In this document: positions 37,764-47,124 of the stretch, piece by piece
Layout: every line of letters begins with the position of its first letter
How positions within the stretch are numbered: the stretch's first letter is position 1
Translations under genes and position numbers: made by a program
Assembly: GCA_021463165.1 (NCBI GenBank)
Contig: JAJTWY010000019.1
Location: forward strand, 1 to 64,000
Length of the DNA stretch: 64,000 bases
Direction: 5' to 3'
DNA from: Pyrinomonadaceae bacterium
GTDB lineage: Bacteria; Acidobacteriota; Blastocatellia; Pyrinomonadales; Pyrinomonadaceae
The notes under the pieces: generated by a model
What the model was told of the DNA's origin: nothing
Seen by the model: only the letters and a program-made list of their open reading frames with translations
The model's database searches: none

Positions 37764-38477
37764 TTACCCGCGGAGCGCCTTTGAACGCTGCTTGATAAAG
37801 TAATCAACGAGCTCTGATGCCGAATTCTCCATTTCGACACCGAAACTGGTTACTTTGCTGGTGTAATAGTTGAACAGCCACACGGCAGGAACCGCAACGA
37901 GAATACCAAAAGCGGTAGCGACGAGAGCTTCGGCGATAGCACCGCCAACAGCACCGATACCAGCAGACTCGTTAGCCTTCAACGCCTGGAAGGCACCGAT
38001 GATACCCACAACGGTTCCGAACAATCCAACGAACGGAGCAGTCGACCCAACTGTCGCAAGCCCTGAAAGGCCACGCTTGAGTTCCGCGGTCTTAACGGCA
38101 ATAGCACGGTCAAGAGCGCGCTTTGAAGCTTCCATCTCATCGGCCGAAATCTCGCTGTTACCCTGATGGGCGGCAAATTCCTTAAGCCCCGAGGAAACAA
38201 CCATAGCAAGGTGTGAATCCTTGTGTTTGTCGCTGATGTTGATCGCCTCGTCGATGTTGCTGTTCTTGAGAGCCTGAGCTACTTTCGGAGCATACTGGCG
38301 CGATTGCTGTTTTGCCTTGCTGTAGGTAAGCCAGCGCTCGATACCGACAGCGATCATGTAAACCGACTGGAGTAGAAGGGTGATGATAACGCCCCAGCCC
38401 GGAATCGTCAGACTCTTGGCGATATCGTAAATACCGAACGAAACTCCCTCGCCGGTAAACATCAAAAGAAATGTCAT
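37764..38477 (-). CDS. exbB: ExbB/TolQ/MotA family proton channel protein
   Basis: The multi-helix partner of ExbD. The first helix (WGVIITLLLQSVYMIAVGIE) is followed by a cytoplasmic helical region (YAPKVAQALKNSNIDEAINISD), then the conserved core GLSGLATVGSTAPFVGLFGTVVGIIGAF and a last helix VATAFGILVAVPAVWLFNYY. The GTVVGII segment and the following region are the signature of the family. The start at 38477 has GGAGG seven bases upstream, and avoids 15 extra residues (MSQYYDLFDFFGGKT) without a ribosome binding site. The gene sits between tonB and the exbD pair. Confidence 0.95.
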   Translation of the reverse strand: MTFLLMFTGEGVSFGIYDIAKSLTIPGWGVIITLLLQSVYMIAVGIERWLTYSKAKQQSRQYAPKVAQALKNSNIDEAINISDKHKDSHLAMVVSSGLKEFAAHQGNSEISADEMEASKRALDRAIAVKTAELKRGLSGLATVGSTAPFVGLFGTVVGIIGAFQALKANESAGIGAVGGAIAEALVATAFGILVAVPAVWLFNYYTSKVTSFGVEMENSASELVDYFIKQRSKALRG

Positions 38478-38584
38478 GGTTTTTCCTCCAAAGAAATCAA
38501 AAAGATCGTAATATTGCGACAATCAAGATTTGCGGGAAGCACTATATCGGAATCGGTGCTTCCCGCTGATTCATTGCGTTCCCT

Positions 38585-39409
38585 TTACGGAACAAAATTG
38601 TATGTGATAACACCCGATACCTTCACCGGCTGGCCGGAGAGTAGAGTCGGGCTGAAACGGGCACCGCGAGCGGCGCTTTCGGCCGCGGCCCGAAGCAACG
38701 GATGCCCACTGACGGCACTAGCCGAAATTACGCTTCCACTCTCACTTATCAGCACTTGGACGCTAACCGCGCCACCTGCACGGACGGCCTTAGCAGCCGC
38801 CGGGTAGGCCGGCTTCGGAAGGCTTGTTGCCTTACCGTTGAGCACTCCGCCTGAAACCGTCTTCGGAACCGGCGGAGGCGTTGGCTTCGGCTTCGGCGGC
38901 GGCGGCGGCTCATCACTATCATCGCCACCTGTCGGAGCGGTACTCTGCCCCGTGGAAAGGCCTCCAGTGCCACCATCACTGACGACTCGTGAAACTCCCG
39001 GGTCAACGCGAGCGCCGGTGTCAGAATCGGTTGAGCCAAGCTTGGTCATACGATCAAGCCGCATTTCCTTGACCGGATTCCGAACCACGCTGGTCGTGTC
39101 AGGCGGCTTAATCGGGCTCTGCATGATGTTCTGGATCAATTCCTTACGAACATCGACATCAGGCTGCTTCTGCTGTTCTTTAGGTTTCTCCGGCTCCGGC
39201 GGCGGTTCCTCCTCGGGAACCGGAACCGGTGCGACCAGGGTCGTCAAGGCGAGATCGTCGCCTCCCATTCCGAAATCCTTTCCGAAAAGACTTACCGTCC
39301 ACGCGGTCAAGAGCGTGAATACAGCAAGGAAACCGATCCCGAGAAGGAACTGGCCTTTGCGGCGGTTTTCGGCCGAATTGCTTTTAGATTCGACTAGTTG
39401 ATCAAGCAT
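38585..39409 (-). CDS. tonB: TonB family energy transducer
   Basis: A 274-residue TonB-like protein that carries energy from ExbB/ExbD to outer-membrane transporters. A single N-terminal membrane helix (FLLGIGFLAVFTLLTAWTVSLF, about 24-45) is followed by a proline-rich spacer (PVPEEEPPPEPEKPKEQQK; PPPPPKPKPTPPPVPK), and a C-terminal TonB domain with GKATSLPKPAYPAAAKAVRAGG and the ARFSPTLLSGQPVKVSGVITYNF ending. GGGAGG lies 7 bases before the ATG. It heads the exbB-exbD-exbD-TPR gene cluster and has a strong promoter about 270 bases upstream, giving a long leader. TonB-dependent receptors are not in this window. Confidence 0.94.
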   Translation of the reverse strand: MLDQLVESKSNSAENRRKGQFLLGIGFLAVFTLLTAWTVSLFGKDFGMGGDDLALTTLVAPVPVPEEEPPPEPEKPKEQQKQPDVDVRKELIQNIMQSPIKPPDTTSVVRNPVKEMRLDRMTKLGSTDSDTGARVDPGVSRVVSDGGTGGLSTGQSTAPTGGDDSDEPPPPPKPKPTPPPVPKTVSGGVLNGKATSLPKPAYPAAAKAVRAGGAVSVQVLISESGSVISASAVSGHPLLRAAAESAARGARFSPTLLSGQPVKVSGVITYNFVP

Positions 39410-39798
39410 CTTTAATCCTCCCTTTTTCCGGTGCCAGGATAGGTCAGGGGTACGAAACCAATAATAGAACTTAGATGTCAGAACGGAATTCCCAAGTTGT
39501 CATCACCCCTACTAGAAGCGTCTCAACCTGCAAAATCCCTATCACTTTGCCTTTTTTAGCCATTAAGTGCGGACTGACGGGCTCGCGCCAGTCGAACACG
39601 AAAAATCTACTAATCCTTCAACGTATCCTTCCCGGACACAGCGGAAGACAGGTAAAGCGTAAATTGACCAGCAACGACTTGAATTCTAAAAGCTTACCCC
39701 GCGAAAGTCAAGAATAATTGCCTCGATTTCGCGTCAAATTGTCTATTTTCACATAATTCTCTTATAGCGCCAGACCACGCCGCTAAATACGGACGAGC
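39410..39798. other. Intergenic region: tonB leader of about 265 bases
   Basis: This gap between secF and tonB holds no gene. A near-consensus promoter on the minus strand at 39683-39711 would start the tonB transcript near 39676, leaving a long untranslated leader. The leader has a short hairpin, GACTG/CAGTC, in its first third. I could not recognise any known riboswitch fold; the length alone suggests post-transcriptional control or a small RNA made from the same promoter. Confidence 0.35.
39683..39711 (-). promoter_or_regulatory. Predicted strong promoter of the tonB cluster
   Basis: On the minus strand TTGACT (39706-39711) and TAGAAT (39683-39688) are exactly 17 bases apart, matching five of six consensus bases in each hexamer. 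Confidence 0.6.
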
Positions 39799-40881
39799 TT
39801 ATCGTGTTACCGGGCGTCGCGTGACTGACCGACGGGACGACGACGCAAGCTTTTCGCCAGCTTGAGGCACGATCGCCTCCTTAACCCGGGCTTGGCCTCC
39901 AAGCTTGCTCTGCCACCATATGGCGATCGGGCTGGCGATAGCAATAGTAGAATAAGTACCTGTTATTGACCCGACAAAAAGTGCCAGTGAGAACCCACGC
40001 AAGACCTCGCCACCAAAAAGCACCAGAGCAAGAACAGACAGAAAAACGAGTCCGTTGGTAACGATGGTTCTCGACATGGTCTGATTGATGGACTGATTGG
40101 TCAGCCCATAAAGCGACTCGCCTCGATGAAGCGTAAGGTTCTCACGGATACGGTCGAAGATCACGATCGAATCGTTGACCGAGAATCCTACGAGCGTCAA
40201 TAGGGCCGCCAGCACCGTCAAACTGACCTCCCATTGAAAGACCGAAAAGAATGCCAGAGTGATCAATACGTCATGAAATACTGCGATAACCGCACCGGCT
40301 GCATACGTCCAGTCGTAACGAAAGGCAATAAATAAGAGAATGCCAACACACCCAAGAAGCGTAGCGATAACGGCCTGATTGCGTAGTTGCTCCCCCGCGA
40401 CCGGCCCAACCGCATCCGTACCGACAATTTTATACGCAGCGTTCGGATCATCCGCCAGTGATGTCGTTCCCGCAGCTTCAGGCCCGAGTGTATCAAGTGC
40501 CTTCTTTACTACGCAGCGTCCGGCCTCATCGAGGACCTTCTTTTCCTGATCAACGCAGTCCTCGCGCTGTCCAAGGTTCGGCACCTTGATCAGCATTTCA
40601 TCTGCTTTGTCCGTTGAGTCCTGTATAACGGTCTCTCCAAGACCCTGCGTTTCCAATGCCCCCCGAATCGTGTCAGCAGAAGGCCGTTCCTTGAATTTTG
40701 CGGTAACAACTGTACCGCCCTTGAAGTCAACACCGAGATTGAACGCCCCACTGCCCCCCTCGACAGCCTCACGAGCGATCGCCGAGACAAGTCCGGCGAT
40801 CAGGATGACGATCGATACCAGGATGAGGGGCTTGCGTTTGCCCATCCAATCTACGTTTATGTTCTTGAAGATCTGAATCAT
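39799..40881 (-). CDS. secF: Protein translocase subunit SecF
   Basis: A 360-residue membrane protein that, with SecD, uses the proton gradient to help Sec-translocated proteins leave the channel. Six membrane helices are visible, from LILVSIVILIAGLVSAIA to the last near FSLALFVGSITGTYSTIAIASPI. Family marks are FNLGVDFKGGTVV and the periplasmic domain with a VGPVAGEQLRNQA ending, then VAVFHDVLITLAFFSV and SVNDSIVIFDRIREN. A Lys/Arg-rich tail ends it. It lies 33 bases after secD, in the order yajC-secD-secF as usual. Confidence 0.96.
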   Translation of the reverse strand: MIQIFKNINVDWMGKRKPLILVSIVILIAGLVSAIAREAVEGGSGAFNLGVDFKGGTVVTAKFKERPSADTIRGALETQGLGETVIQDSTDKADEMLIKVPNLGQREDCVDQEKKVLDEAGRCVVKKALDTLGPEAAGTTSLADDPNAAYKIVGTDAVGPVAGEQLRNQAVIATLLGCVGILLFIAFRYDWTYAAGAVIAVFHDVLITLAFFSVFQWEVSLTVLAALLTLVGFSVNDSIVIFDRIRENLTLHRGESLYGLTNQSINQTMSRTIVTNGLVFLSVLALVLFGGEVLRGFSLALFVGSITGTYSTIAIASPIAIWWQSKLGGQARVKEAIVPQAGEKLASSSRRSVTRRPVTR

Positions 40882-40914
40882 TATTACAGTCCATCCGGTA
40901 CACCCGGATTCTAG

Positions 40915-42606
40915 TTAGATACTAAGTGTCTCGAGCTTTTCATTGCGTCGGATCAGCCACATGAAAATGGTTCGAGATACGAATACCGCCGAAAAGAGGT
41001 TTATCAACAACCCGAGAACGAGCGTAACGGCAAATCCGCGGATCGGCCCGGTACCATACAGATAAAGAATCGCGGCGGCGATGATCGTCGTCAGGTGTGT
41101 GTCAATAATCGTGATAAATGCTCGGTCAAACCCGGTGGCGACGGAATCCGGTACCGACCTCCCCGCCGTAAGCTCTTCACGTATTCGCTCGAAGATAAGC
41201 ACGTTCGAGTCGACCGCCATACCGATACCCAGGATGAGCCCCGCAATCCCAGGCAGCGTCAGTGTGGACTTGATGGTGATCAGTGCGGCCAGGGTCAGAA
41301 TCATGTTCAGGATCAGAGCTACGACTGCGTTAATCCCGGCACCGCGATAGTAAAAAAGCATGAAAAGCACAATGAAGATCAAGCCGGCGAGCGATGCTTC
41401 CACACCTGCTTTGATCGAATCGGCCCCGAGACTCGGTCCCACCGTTCTTTCTTCCTGATATTCGATCTTCGCGGGCAATGCACCGGACTTCAATGTCAAT
41501 GCGAGATCCTCCGCGGAAGCCTTGGTGAAACGACCCGAGATCTGGCCCGAATCAAATATCTGTGACTTTATATATGCGGCTGACTTTACTTCATTGTTTA
41601 GAACGACGGCCATGTAATTACCGATGTTCTTGCCCGTCCAGTCTCCGAACTTTGCAGCCCCGGCCGGCTTCAACGAGAACCCGATCTCAAAATCCCGGTC
41701 ACTACCTGTACGGGAGATAGCGTTTGCCTCGCGCAATTCGCTTCCATCCACAATGGCCGGGTATTCAACGACCACGAACTGTTTTGGCTTGTTCGGATCT
41801 GGTGTTGCCGAGGCGCTAGCGTTTGTCGGTTCATCCCGGTCGCTGTAAGGAAGGATCCTGCGGTTAGAGGGGACCGACCCGCCAAGAGATTGCTTCGCAG
41901 CCTCCTCGGTCGGGTACGTCGCCACAGGCTGCGGGTTCGGGGGACTAACGACCTTCATCAGCGCGAGATTTGATTCCGCTCCAATGAGGCTTTTCACACG
42001 CTCGGGATCCTCGACGCCCGGCATCTGAAGCAGGATCTGGCCAGAAGACTCGGCACCATGGCGTTGAAGCGTTGGCTCCTTGACGCCAAATGCATTGATA
42101 CGGCTTTCAATGATCTTGAGAGCCTGATCGACGGCTTGCCGCTTGAGCGATTCCTGAGCTTGAATAGGTAACGACCAGGTAATGGTCGTTCCGTTGTTTG
42201 ACTCCGACCACAGGCTGAAATCGACCTTTTGTTTAACGGCATCGATAACTGCCTGAGCTTGCGATGCGTCCGACAGAACAAGTCCGACAGAATAGTTATT
42301 CGGGTCTGTTGTCAGTGTGTTGCTCGTAACGGGGAGTTTTGCATCCTGGGCCGCGGTCAGAGCTGCCTGTGCATTATTCTCTGTCACGGTCTTGAGATAG
42401 TCGTCGGTCTTAACCCGCATCACCAGATGCGATCCGCCCTTCAGGTCAAGGCCGAGGTTGATATTTTCAGCAAGATTGTTCTTGATGCCCTGCCACGAAA
42501 AATCCTCAGACGTTGGAGCCCGGCGGGGACCAAAAACCAGGTAAATTCCCGCAAGCGTGATGGCGATGATTATCGCCGTTCTGACCCAGATACCGGTACT
42601 TTTCAT
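40915..42606 (-). CDS. secD: Protein translocase subunit SecD
   Basis: A 563-residue partner of SecF. The first helix (VRTAIIIAITLAGIYLVFGP) is followed by NLGLDLKGGSHLVMRVKTDD, the P1 periplasmic domain (about 100-360, with a low-complexity NASASATPDPNKPKQ insert) and the P2-like LQRHGAESSGQILLQMPGVED segment. Then come five helices with LPGIAGLILGIGMAVDSNVLIFERIREEL, the proton-path region. I take the ATG at 42606, one base after the yajC stop; an upstream TTG inside yajC would add seven residues. Translation is probably coupled to yajC. Confidence 0.96.
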   Translation of the reverse strand: MKSTGIWVRTAIIIAITLAGIYLVFGPRRAPTSEDFSWQGIKNNLAENINLGLDLKGGSHLVMRVKTDDYLKTVTENNAQAALTAAQDAKLPVTSNTLTTDPNNYSVGLVLSDASQAQAVIDAVKQKVDFSLWSESNNGTTITWSLPIQAQESLKRQAVDQALKIIESRINAFGVKEPTLQRHGAESSGQILLQMPGVEDPERVKSLIGAESNLALMKVVSPPNPQPVATYPTEEAAKQSLGGSVPSNRRILPYSDRDEPTNASASATPDPNKPKQFVVVEYPAIVDGSELREANAISRTGSDRDFEIGFSLKPAGAAKFGDWTGKNIGNYMAVVLNNEVKSAAYIKSQIFDSGQISGRFTKASAEDLALTLKSGALPAKIEYQEERTVGPSLGADSIKAGVEASLAGLIFIVLFMLFYYRGAGINAVVALILNMILTLAALITIKSTLTLPGIAGLILGIGMAVDSNVLIFERIREELTAGRSVPDSVATGFDRAFITIIDTHLTTIIAAAILYLYGTGPIRGFAVTLVLGLLINLFSAVFVSRTIFMWLIRRNEKLETLSI

Positions 42607-42607
42607 A

Positions 42608-42907
42608 CTACTCTGCTTTCTTGCCAACTATCGCGGCCTTTCCTATCTCGAGAAATGACTTTTCGGCACTTTGAATAATGAAGCTCGTTTCTCTTACTTC
42701 CTTGACCACGCCGATTACGCCGCCGTTGGTCACCACCTCGTCGTTTATCTTGAGCGAGGCTATCATCTCCTGTAACTTCTGTTTCTGCTTCTTCTGCGGG
42801 AGGATCACGAGGAAGTAGAAAATTCCAAAAATGAAGACGAACGGCAGTATCATCGTGATGATGCTTCCGCCGCCAGCATCCTGAAACAGAAAGAGGTAAA
42901 TATTCAT
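42608..42907 (-). CDS. yajC: Preprotein translocase subunit YajC
   Basis: A 99-residue protein with one membrane helix (TMILPFVFIFGIFYFLVILPQ) then a basic cytoplasmic part, KKQKQKLQEMIASLKINDEVVTNGGVIGVVKEVRE, typical of YajC, which attaches to SecDF. It heads the secDF operon and has its own promoter overlapping the end of tgt. Confidence 0.95.
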   Translation of the reverse strand: MNIYLFLFQDAGGGSIITMILPFVFIFGIFYFLVILPQKKQKQKLQEMIASLKINDEVVTNGGVIGVVKEVRETSFIIQSAEKSFLEIGKAAIVGKKAE

Positions 42908-42936
42908 TGGTTCACTTGCCTAAAGACAAAGAGAAA

Positions 42937-42965
42937 ATAATATACATTAAATTTTGCTTTATCAA
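42937..42965 (-). promoter_or_regulatory. Predicted promoter of yajC-secD-secF
   Basis: On the minus strand TTGATA (42960-42965) and TATTAT (42937-42942) lie 17 bases apart, each one base from consensus. The -35 hexamer overlaps the stop region of tgt, so the secretion operon has its own promoter and can also be reached by read-through. Confidence 0.5.
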
Positions 42966-44128
42966 ACGCCCTTGCCGTCGTTTTGCGAAAGCTTCGAGAG
43001 GAATTCACGCCTAAAGTCCTGAAACGACGATGCTTTTATCGCCTCTCGGGCTTTTCGCATGGTCGAAAGAAAGAATGCCAGGTTGTGGTGCGATATCATC
43101 ATCGAAGCCGTCATTTCCCCCGCTTGATAAAGGTGGCGTAGATATCCGAGCGAGTAGCGACCGCACACCGAACAGTCGCATTCCGGGTCGAGCGCCGAGT
43201 CGTCACGAATAAACTTCGCGTTCCTGATATTGAGTTTCCCTCGGGAAGTAAACGCACTTCCGGTTCGGCCGTTGCGAGTCGGGATCACGCAGTCAAACAT
43301 ATCTACTCCGCAGCTGACGGCCTCGATCAGATCTTCAGGCGTTCCAACTCCCATCAAATATCGCGGTGCGCCCGTCGGCATCTGAGGCGTAATAAAGTCG
43401 AGCACTTCGTACATGACCGACTTTTCTTCACCCACACTGAGGCCGCCGATCGCGTACCCGTCAAATCCGATCTGAACCGTACGATCCAGGCTCTCCCGAC
43501 GCAGGTCTAGATGTCCGGCGCCCTGAATGATCCCAAATAGCGACTGACGGAAACCATCCTTAAGCCCGGCGTCCATACCGGCTGCTTGAAGGTCGAAAAA
43601 TCGATCTTTTGACCGTTGCGCCCAACGGGCCGTCAACTCAAGGCTCGCGCGTGTACGTTCATGCCCGGCGTCACCCGGAGGGCATTCGTCGAAAGCCATC
43701 ACGATCTCGGAACCGAGGGCCGCCTGTATCTCCATTGAGACCTCCGGCGAAAGAAACTTCTTGCTGCCATCGAGATGCGAACGAAACTCGACGCCCTCTT
43801 CCGTAAGTTTTCGTAAGTCGGTTAGCGAAAACACTTGAAAGCCTCCCGAATCCGTGAGCAACGATCGGTCCCATGAGGTAAAACTGTGAAGCCCGCCCAT
43901 TTGTCGGATCGTGTCCGGCCCCGGACGCAGGAAAAGATGATAAGTATTTCCCAGAATGATACGCGCGTCGAGTTCGTTCTCGAGCCATTCGAAGCGCACT
44001 CCCTTCACGGTGCCTTGCGTGCCAACAGGCATAAAAACAGGCGTCTCAATTACAGAACGTCGGGTGGTGATCGTTCCGGCTCGCGCATTACCATCGGTTG
44101 CCTGGATTTGCCATTGTATCGGGTTCAT
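42962..44128 (-). CDS. tgt: Queuine tRNA-ribosyltransferase
   Basis: A 388-residue TIM-barrel enzyme that exchanges guanine 34 of certain tRNAs for preQ1. The start is the ATG of MNPIQWQIQATDGNARAGTI. Active-site marks: DSGGFQVFSL with the base-binding aspartate, YAIGGLSVGE, and the nucleophile region MFDCVIPTRNGRTG. The zinc site is CDCSVCGRYSLGYLRHL with the later histidine. It is alone before yajC-secDF, an order seen in many bacteria. It ends 54 bases before yajC, and no queA is in view. Confidence 0.97.
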   Translation of the reverse strand: MNPIQWQIQATDGNARAGTITTRRSVIETPVFMPVGTQGTVKGVRFEWLENELDARIILGNTYHLFLRPGPDTIRQMGGLHSFTSWDRSLLTDSGGFQVFSLTDLRKLTEEGVEFRSHLDGSKKFLSPEVSMEIQAALGSEIVMAFDECPPGDAGHERTRASLELTARWAQRSKDRFFDLQAAGMDAGLKDGFRQSLFGIIQGAGHLDLRRESLDRTVQIGFDGYAIGGLSVGEEKSVMYEVLDFITPQMPTGAPRYLMGVGTPEDLIEAVSCGVDMFDCVIPTRNGRTGSAFTSRGKLNIRNAKFIRDDSALDPECDCSVCGRYSLGYLRHLYQAGEMTASMMISHHNLAFFLSTMRKAREAIKASSFQDFRREFLSKLSQNDGKGV

Positions 44129-44241
44129 TCGTCGATCTTCACACGAGCGCCAAGAGATGAGGTCGTAGTAAGAACACGACCATCCGATGTACTCGCTCCT
44201 TTTCGTCTATTGGGCTTTCCGTTTTAGAAACTGCGGCTAAC

Positions 44242-45714
44242 CTATCGCTTACCTACGAGAGACCATATATTTGCAGCTCCTACCGCCGTCTCGGACACGA
44301 TCTTACCATCCTCATTTACCAGCACGGCCGAAGGTGTGCCGAACATTCCAAAGCTCGAGGCAGTTTTGTATCCTTCATCCAGGATTATTGGCGAATCGAG
44401 CCCAAACTCCTGATGGGCCACCTTGTCACCTTCGGAAAACAGGATCAGATCAGGCGAATCCTTACCTTTGGTCTTATTCCAGGTTTTCAGCTCTTCCATC
44501 ATGCTCGTGCAGAACGGACACGTCAGGCTCCAAAAGGCAACAAGTGTTTGCTTCCCCTTGAAGTAGGTGCTGTCGATCACTTCGCCATTGATATCGGAAA
44601 GCGAAAATTCGGGAACCGTCTCGCCGATCTTATTGTGGGCGTGGCCGTGATCATGATCGTGGGCAAAGTATGTGAATTCACGATCGAGATCTTCGTTCTT
44701 TATCTGATCAACAAGCTTCCGTATCGCGGCATCACCGGCAGCCGCATGACTCGCGACGCGGCCATTTGCATCCATCAGTACAGCGGTTGGGGTCCACTGG
44801 GCTTTAACGGCATCGGCCACCTCACGCTCGCTTTGCAAAAGCACCGGACGCAAGGGATCGTTTCCAAATTTGTCGATATTTTCCTGCGCTTTACCTGTAC
44901 TCAAAAAGAGAAAATTAACCTTTCCGAGCAGTTCCTTTCGCCAACCATCGATGTCCGGAAGCATTGCCTTACACGGGTTGCAGGTCGGGCTAACGAAGAA
45001 GAAAAGCGTCGGTAAATGCTGGGCCTTGATCGCTTCCGAAGAGATCAAGTTCGCGTTAACGTCATAAAGCTCGAAATCGGGAAAATGTCCGCCGATGGGT
45101 AATCCGTCATGCGGGTGGGTGACCGATTCCCGCTCGACGGAGCCTTCGTGCTGCGAAACGACCTCAAGGAGCTCGATCCGCCGAATGATCTCCGTTTGCT
45201 GATCGGAGATCTTTTTCAGAAAGAAGACAACCGCGACAAGCAGGCTGATAACGGCTATTCCAACTACAAACACCATAACATCCCGATTAGAATTTACCAG
45301 ATCAAATCCCTGGGCGGTCCGTCCCGAGGCGATAAGGATGATCGCTAGGACAGCAAAGCCGAGGTTACGGAGAATACTCGTGATCCCAACCGGCTCACTA
45401 TGGATCTGTCCAAAGCAATGGCAATCCGGCGAATTTCCCTTGGCCATTTGAAAAACCATTCCAAGGGTGAACACCGCAAGCAGACAGAGGGCGCCGATCG
45501 CGGCAAACCACGAAGACCCGACAAAAAGCAGCGAGACCGCTATCGATATCTCAGCCGCCGGCAGCAGATAGTACATCGGCCGACGCAAAACTTCGGGCGT
45601 TCCAAATTCGGCAAACGCTCTCTCAGCGCCGTCCCGGTCGAAAAGCTTTGCCGCCCCGGCAAGGCCAAACACACAGGCAAGAAAGCACCTCAGGATCAGT
45701 AGCAGTATTTCCAT
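44242..45714 (-). CDS. MauE-like membrane protein fused to two thioredoxin-like domains
   Basis: A 490-residue fusion. Residues 1-165 form a four-helix MauE/DoxX-like domain with the C-x-C in GNSPDCHCFG (C98, C100). A linker with a membrane helix (FVVGIAVISLLVAVVFFL, about 148-165) leads to two periplasmic TlpA-type thioredoxin domains: the first with CNPC at 245-248 (SPTCNPCKAML), the second with CPFC at 399-402 (LTCPFCTSMMEEL). A His-rich stretch (HDHDHGHAH) lies between them. In the MauE/TlpA group such proteins pass electrons to periplasmic thiols. The double thioredoxin on one chain is unusual. Its substrate is unknown. Maturation of a quinoprotein or cytochrome would be the guess. Confidence 0.85.
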   Translation of the reverse strand: MEILLLILRCFLACVFGLAGAAKLFDRDGAERAFAEFGTPEVLRRPMYYLLPAAEISIAVSLLFVGSSWFAAIGALCLLAVFTLGMVFQMAKGNSPDCHCFGQIHSEPVGITSILRNLGFAVLAIILIASGRTAQGFDLVNSNRDVMVFVVGIAVISLLVAVVFFLKKISDQQTEIIRRIELLEVVSQHEGSVERESVTHPHDGLPIGGHFPDFELYDVNANLISSEAIKAQHLPTLFFFVSPTCNPCKAMLPDIDGWRKELLGKVNFLFLSTGKAQENIDKFGNDPLRPVLLQSEREVADAVKAQWTPTAVLMDANGRVASHAAAGDAAIRKLVDQIKNEDLDREFTYFAHDHDHGHAHNKIGETVPEFSLSDINGEVIDSTYFKGKQTLVAFWSLTCPFCTSMMEELKTWNKTKGKDSPDLILFSEGDKVAHQEFGLDSPIILDEGYKTASSFGMFGTPSAVLVNEDGKIVSETAVGAANIWSLVGKR

Positions 45715-45765
45715 CTACCTCAAGAAGTTTAGCTAAGCGTGAACAATTCGCCAATACATTCCACG

Positions 45766-47124
45766 CTAGCTGCTCGATTTCCGTTTCTCCTTATGCCGCT
45801 CGACAATTCGGATCGGCGTCGCAAAAAACTCAAATTCCTCACGCATCTTGTTCTCGACGTACCGCAGATAGGAAAAATGTAGCTTAGCACCAGCCTTTCC
45901 GCCTGAAGTAAAAAGAATGAACAGCGGAGGCCGGATCCCGGCTTGGGTTATGAACTGCACCTTGAGCCGCGAGACACCGGTCTTTCCGGTCGCCGGTGCG
46001 CCGCCTTTGGGCTGCGAGATCGCGTCTTCGAAGAACCGGTTCAGCCGCGAGGTCTGTATCCTTTCATTTCGGGCTAGGTAAGCCTGTTTGACGAGCGGAA
46101 GGATCTTCGAGACCCGTTGGCCGGTCAGGGCCGAGGCCGTTACGATCGGCGCCCAATCGAGAAATTTCATTGCATTGCGGAGCGAACGTTCGAATTCGTA
46201 GATGGTGTTCGTGACCTTTTCCGCTACTGCGTCCCATTTATTCACCACGATTATAACGGAGCAGCCGGAATCGACGGCATAACCCGCAATGTTCGCATCA
46301 AGATTCGTCACGCCTTCGACCGCGTCGATCACGAGCAGAGCCACATCGGCGCGCTCGAGAGATTTTCGGGCCATTATAACGGACAGCTTCTCGGCCATCT
46401 CGGTCGTCTTCCCCTTCCGCCGAATTCCCGCGGTGTCAATGAGCGTGAAATCGTCCCCGTCGGCCGTCAAGTGTGTGTCTATCGCGTCGCGTGTCGTACC
46501 GGCGATCGGCGAAACGATAACGCGTTCCTCGCCAAGCAATTTGTTCAGGAGCGAGGATTTTCCCACATTCGGACGACCAATTATTGCGAGTTTGATATCG
46601 GGTGCTGTAGCGGCTTGAACCTCCTCTTCAAACTCTAGAACGTCATAAATACCATCCAGCAGATCGCCCACTCCGTTGCCGTGTTCAGCCGAGATCGGCG
46701 TCAGCTCAAACCCGAACTGGTGAAATTCCGCCGCCTCGTCTTCGACCCGTCTCGATTCAGCTTTGTTTGCAGCGATGAATACGGGTTTTCCCGTATTCCT
46801 CAGTAGAACAGCGAGTTCCTCGTCGAGAGGTGTTACACCGGCGCGCGAGTCAACGACCCAGACGATAGCCTCACACTCAGCGATCGCGAAAGACGCCTGC
46901 TTGAATATATTCGCGGGAATTATCGCCTCGTCGTCAGGCACGATGCCTCCGGTATCGACAAGCCGAAAAAAACGCGAACGCCATTCAACCTCACCAAACA
47001 TCCTGTCGCGGGTGATACCCGGCTCATCGCCGACAATGGCTTTGCGCGTACCGGTCAAGCGGTTGAACAGAGTCGATTTTCCGACGTTCGGTCGGCCTAT
47101 GATTGCTACAAGTGGTGACGACAT
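45766..47124 (-). CDS. der: Ribosome-associated GTPase Der (EngA)
   Basis: A 452-residue GTPase with two G domains and a C-terminal KH-like domain, needed for 50S maturation. The first domain has GRPNVGKST, DTGG and NKAES; the second has GRPNVGKSS, DTAG and NKWD. The C-terminal KH segment with PPLFILFTSGGKAGAKLHFSYLRYVEN follows. Length is normal. A bulged inverted repeat (AGCTA-A-GCGTG at 45731-45741 with CACGCTAGCT at 45762-45771) covers the stop codon. The gene diverges from the DinB-family gene. Confidence 0.97.
   Translation of the reverse strand: MSSPLVAIIGRPNVGKSTLFNRLTGTRKAIVGDEPGITRDRMFGEVEWRSRFFRLVDTGGIVPDDEAIIPANIFKQASFAIAECEAIVWVVDSRAGVTPLDEELAVLLRNTGKPVFIAANKAESRRVEDEAAEFHQFGFELTPISAEHGNGVGDLLDGIYDVLEFEEEVQAATAPDIKLAIIGRPNVGKSSLLNKLLGEERVIVSPIAGTTRDAIDTHLTADGDDFTLIDTAGIRRKGKTTEMAEKLSVIMARKSLERADVALLVIDAVEGVTNLDANIAGYAVDSGCSVIIVVNKWDAVAEKVTNTIYEFERSLRNAMKFLDWAPIVTASALTGQRVSKILPLVKQAYLARNERIQTSRLNRFFEDAISQPKGGAPATGKTGVSRLKVQFITQAGIRPPLFILFTSGGKAGAKLHFSYLRYVENKMREEFEFFATPIRIVERHKEKRKSSS

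Noticed and set aside
39475..39717. Open frame on the plus strand in the tonB leader
   Set aside because: It overlaps the predicted tonB promoter and has random-looking composition.
45731..45771. Bulged inverted repeat at the end of der
   Set aside because: It has 10-11-base arms with a bulge and 20-base loop but no T-tract, so I keep it only as a possible 3' end structure.
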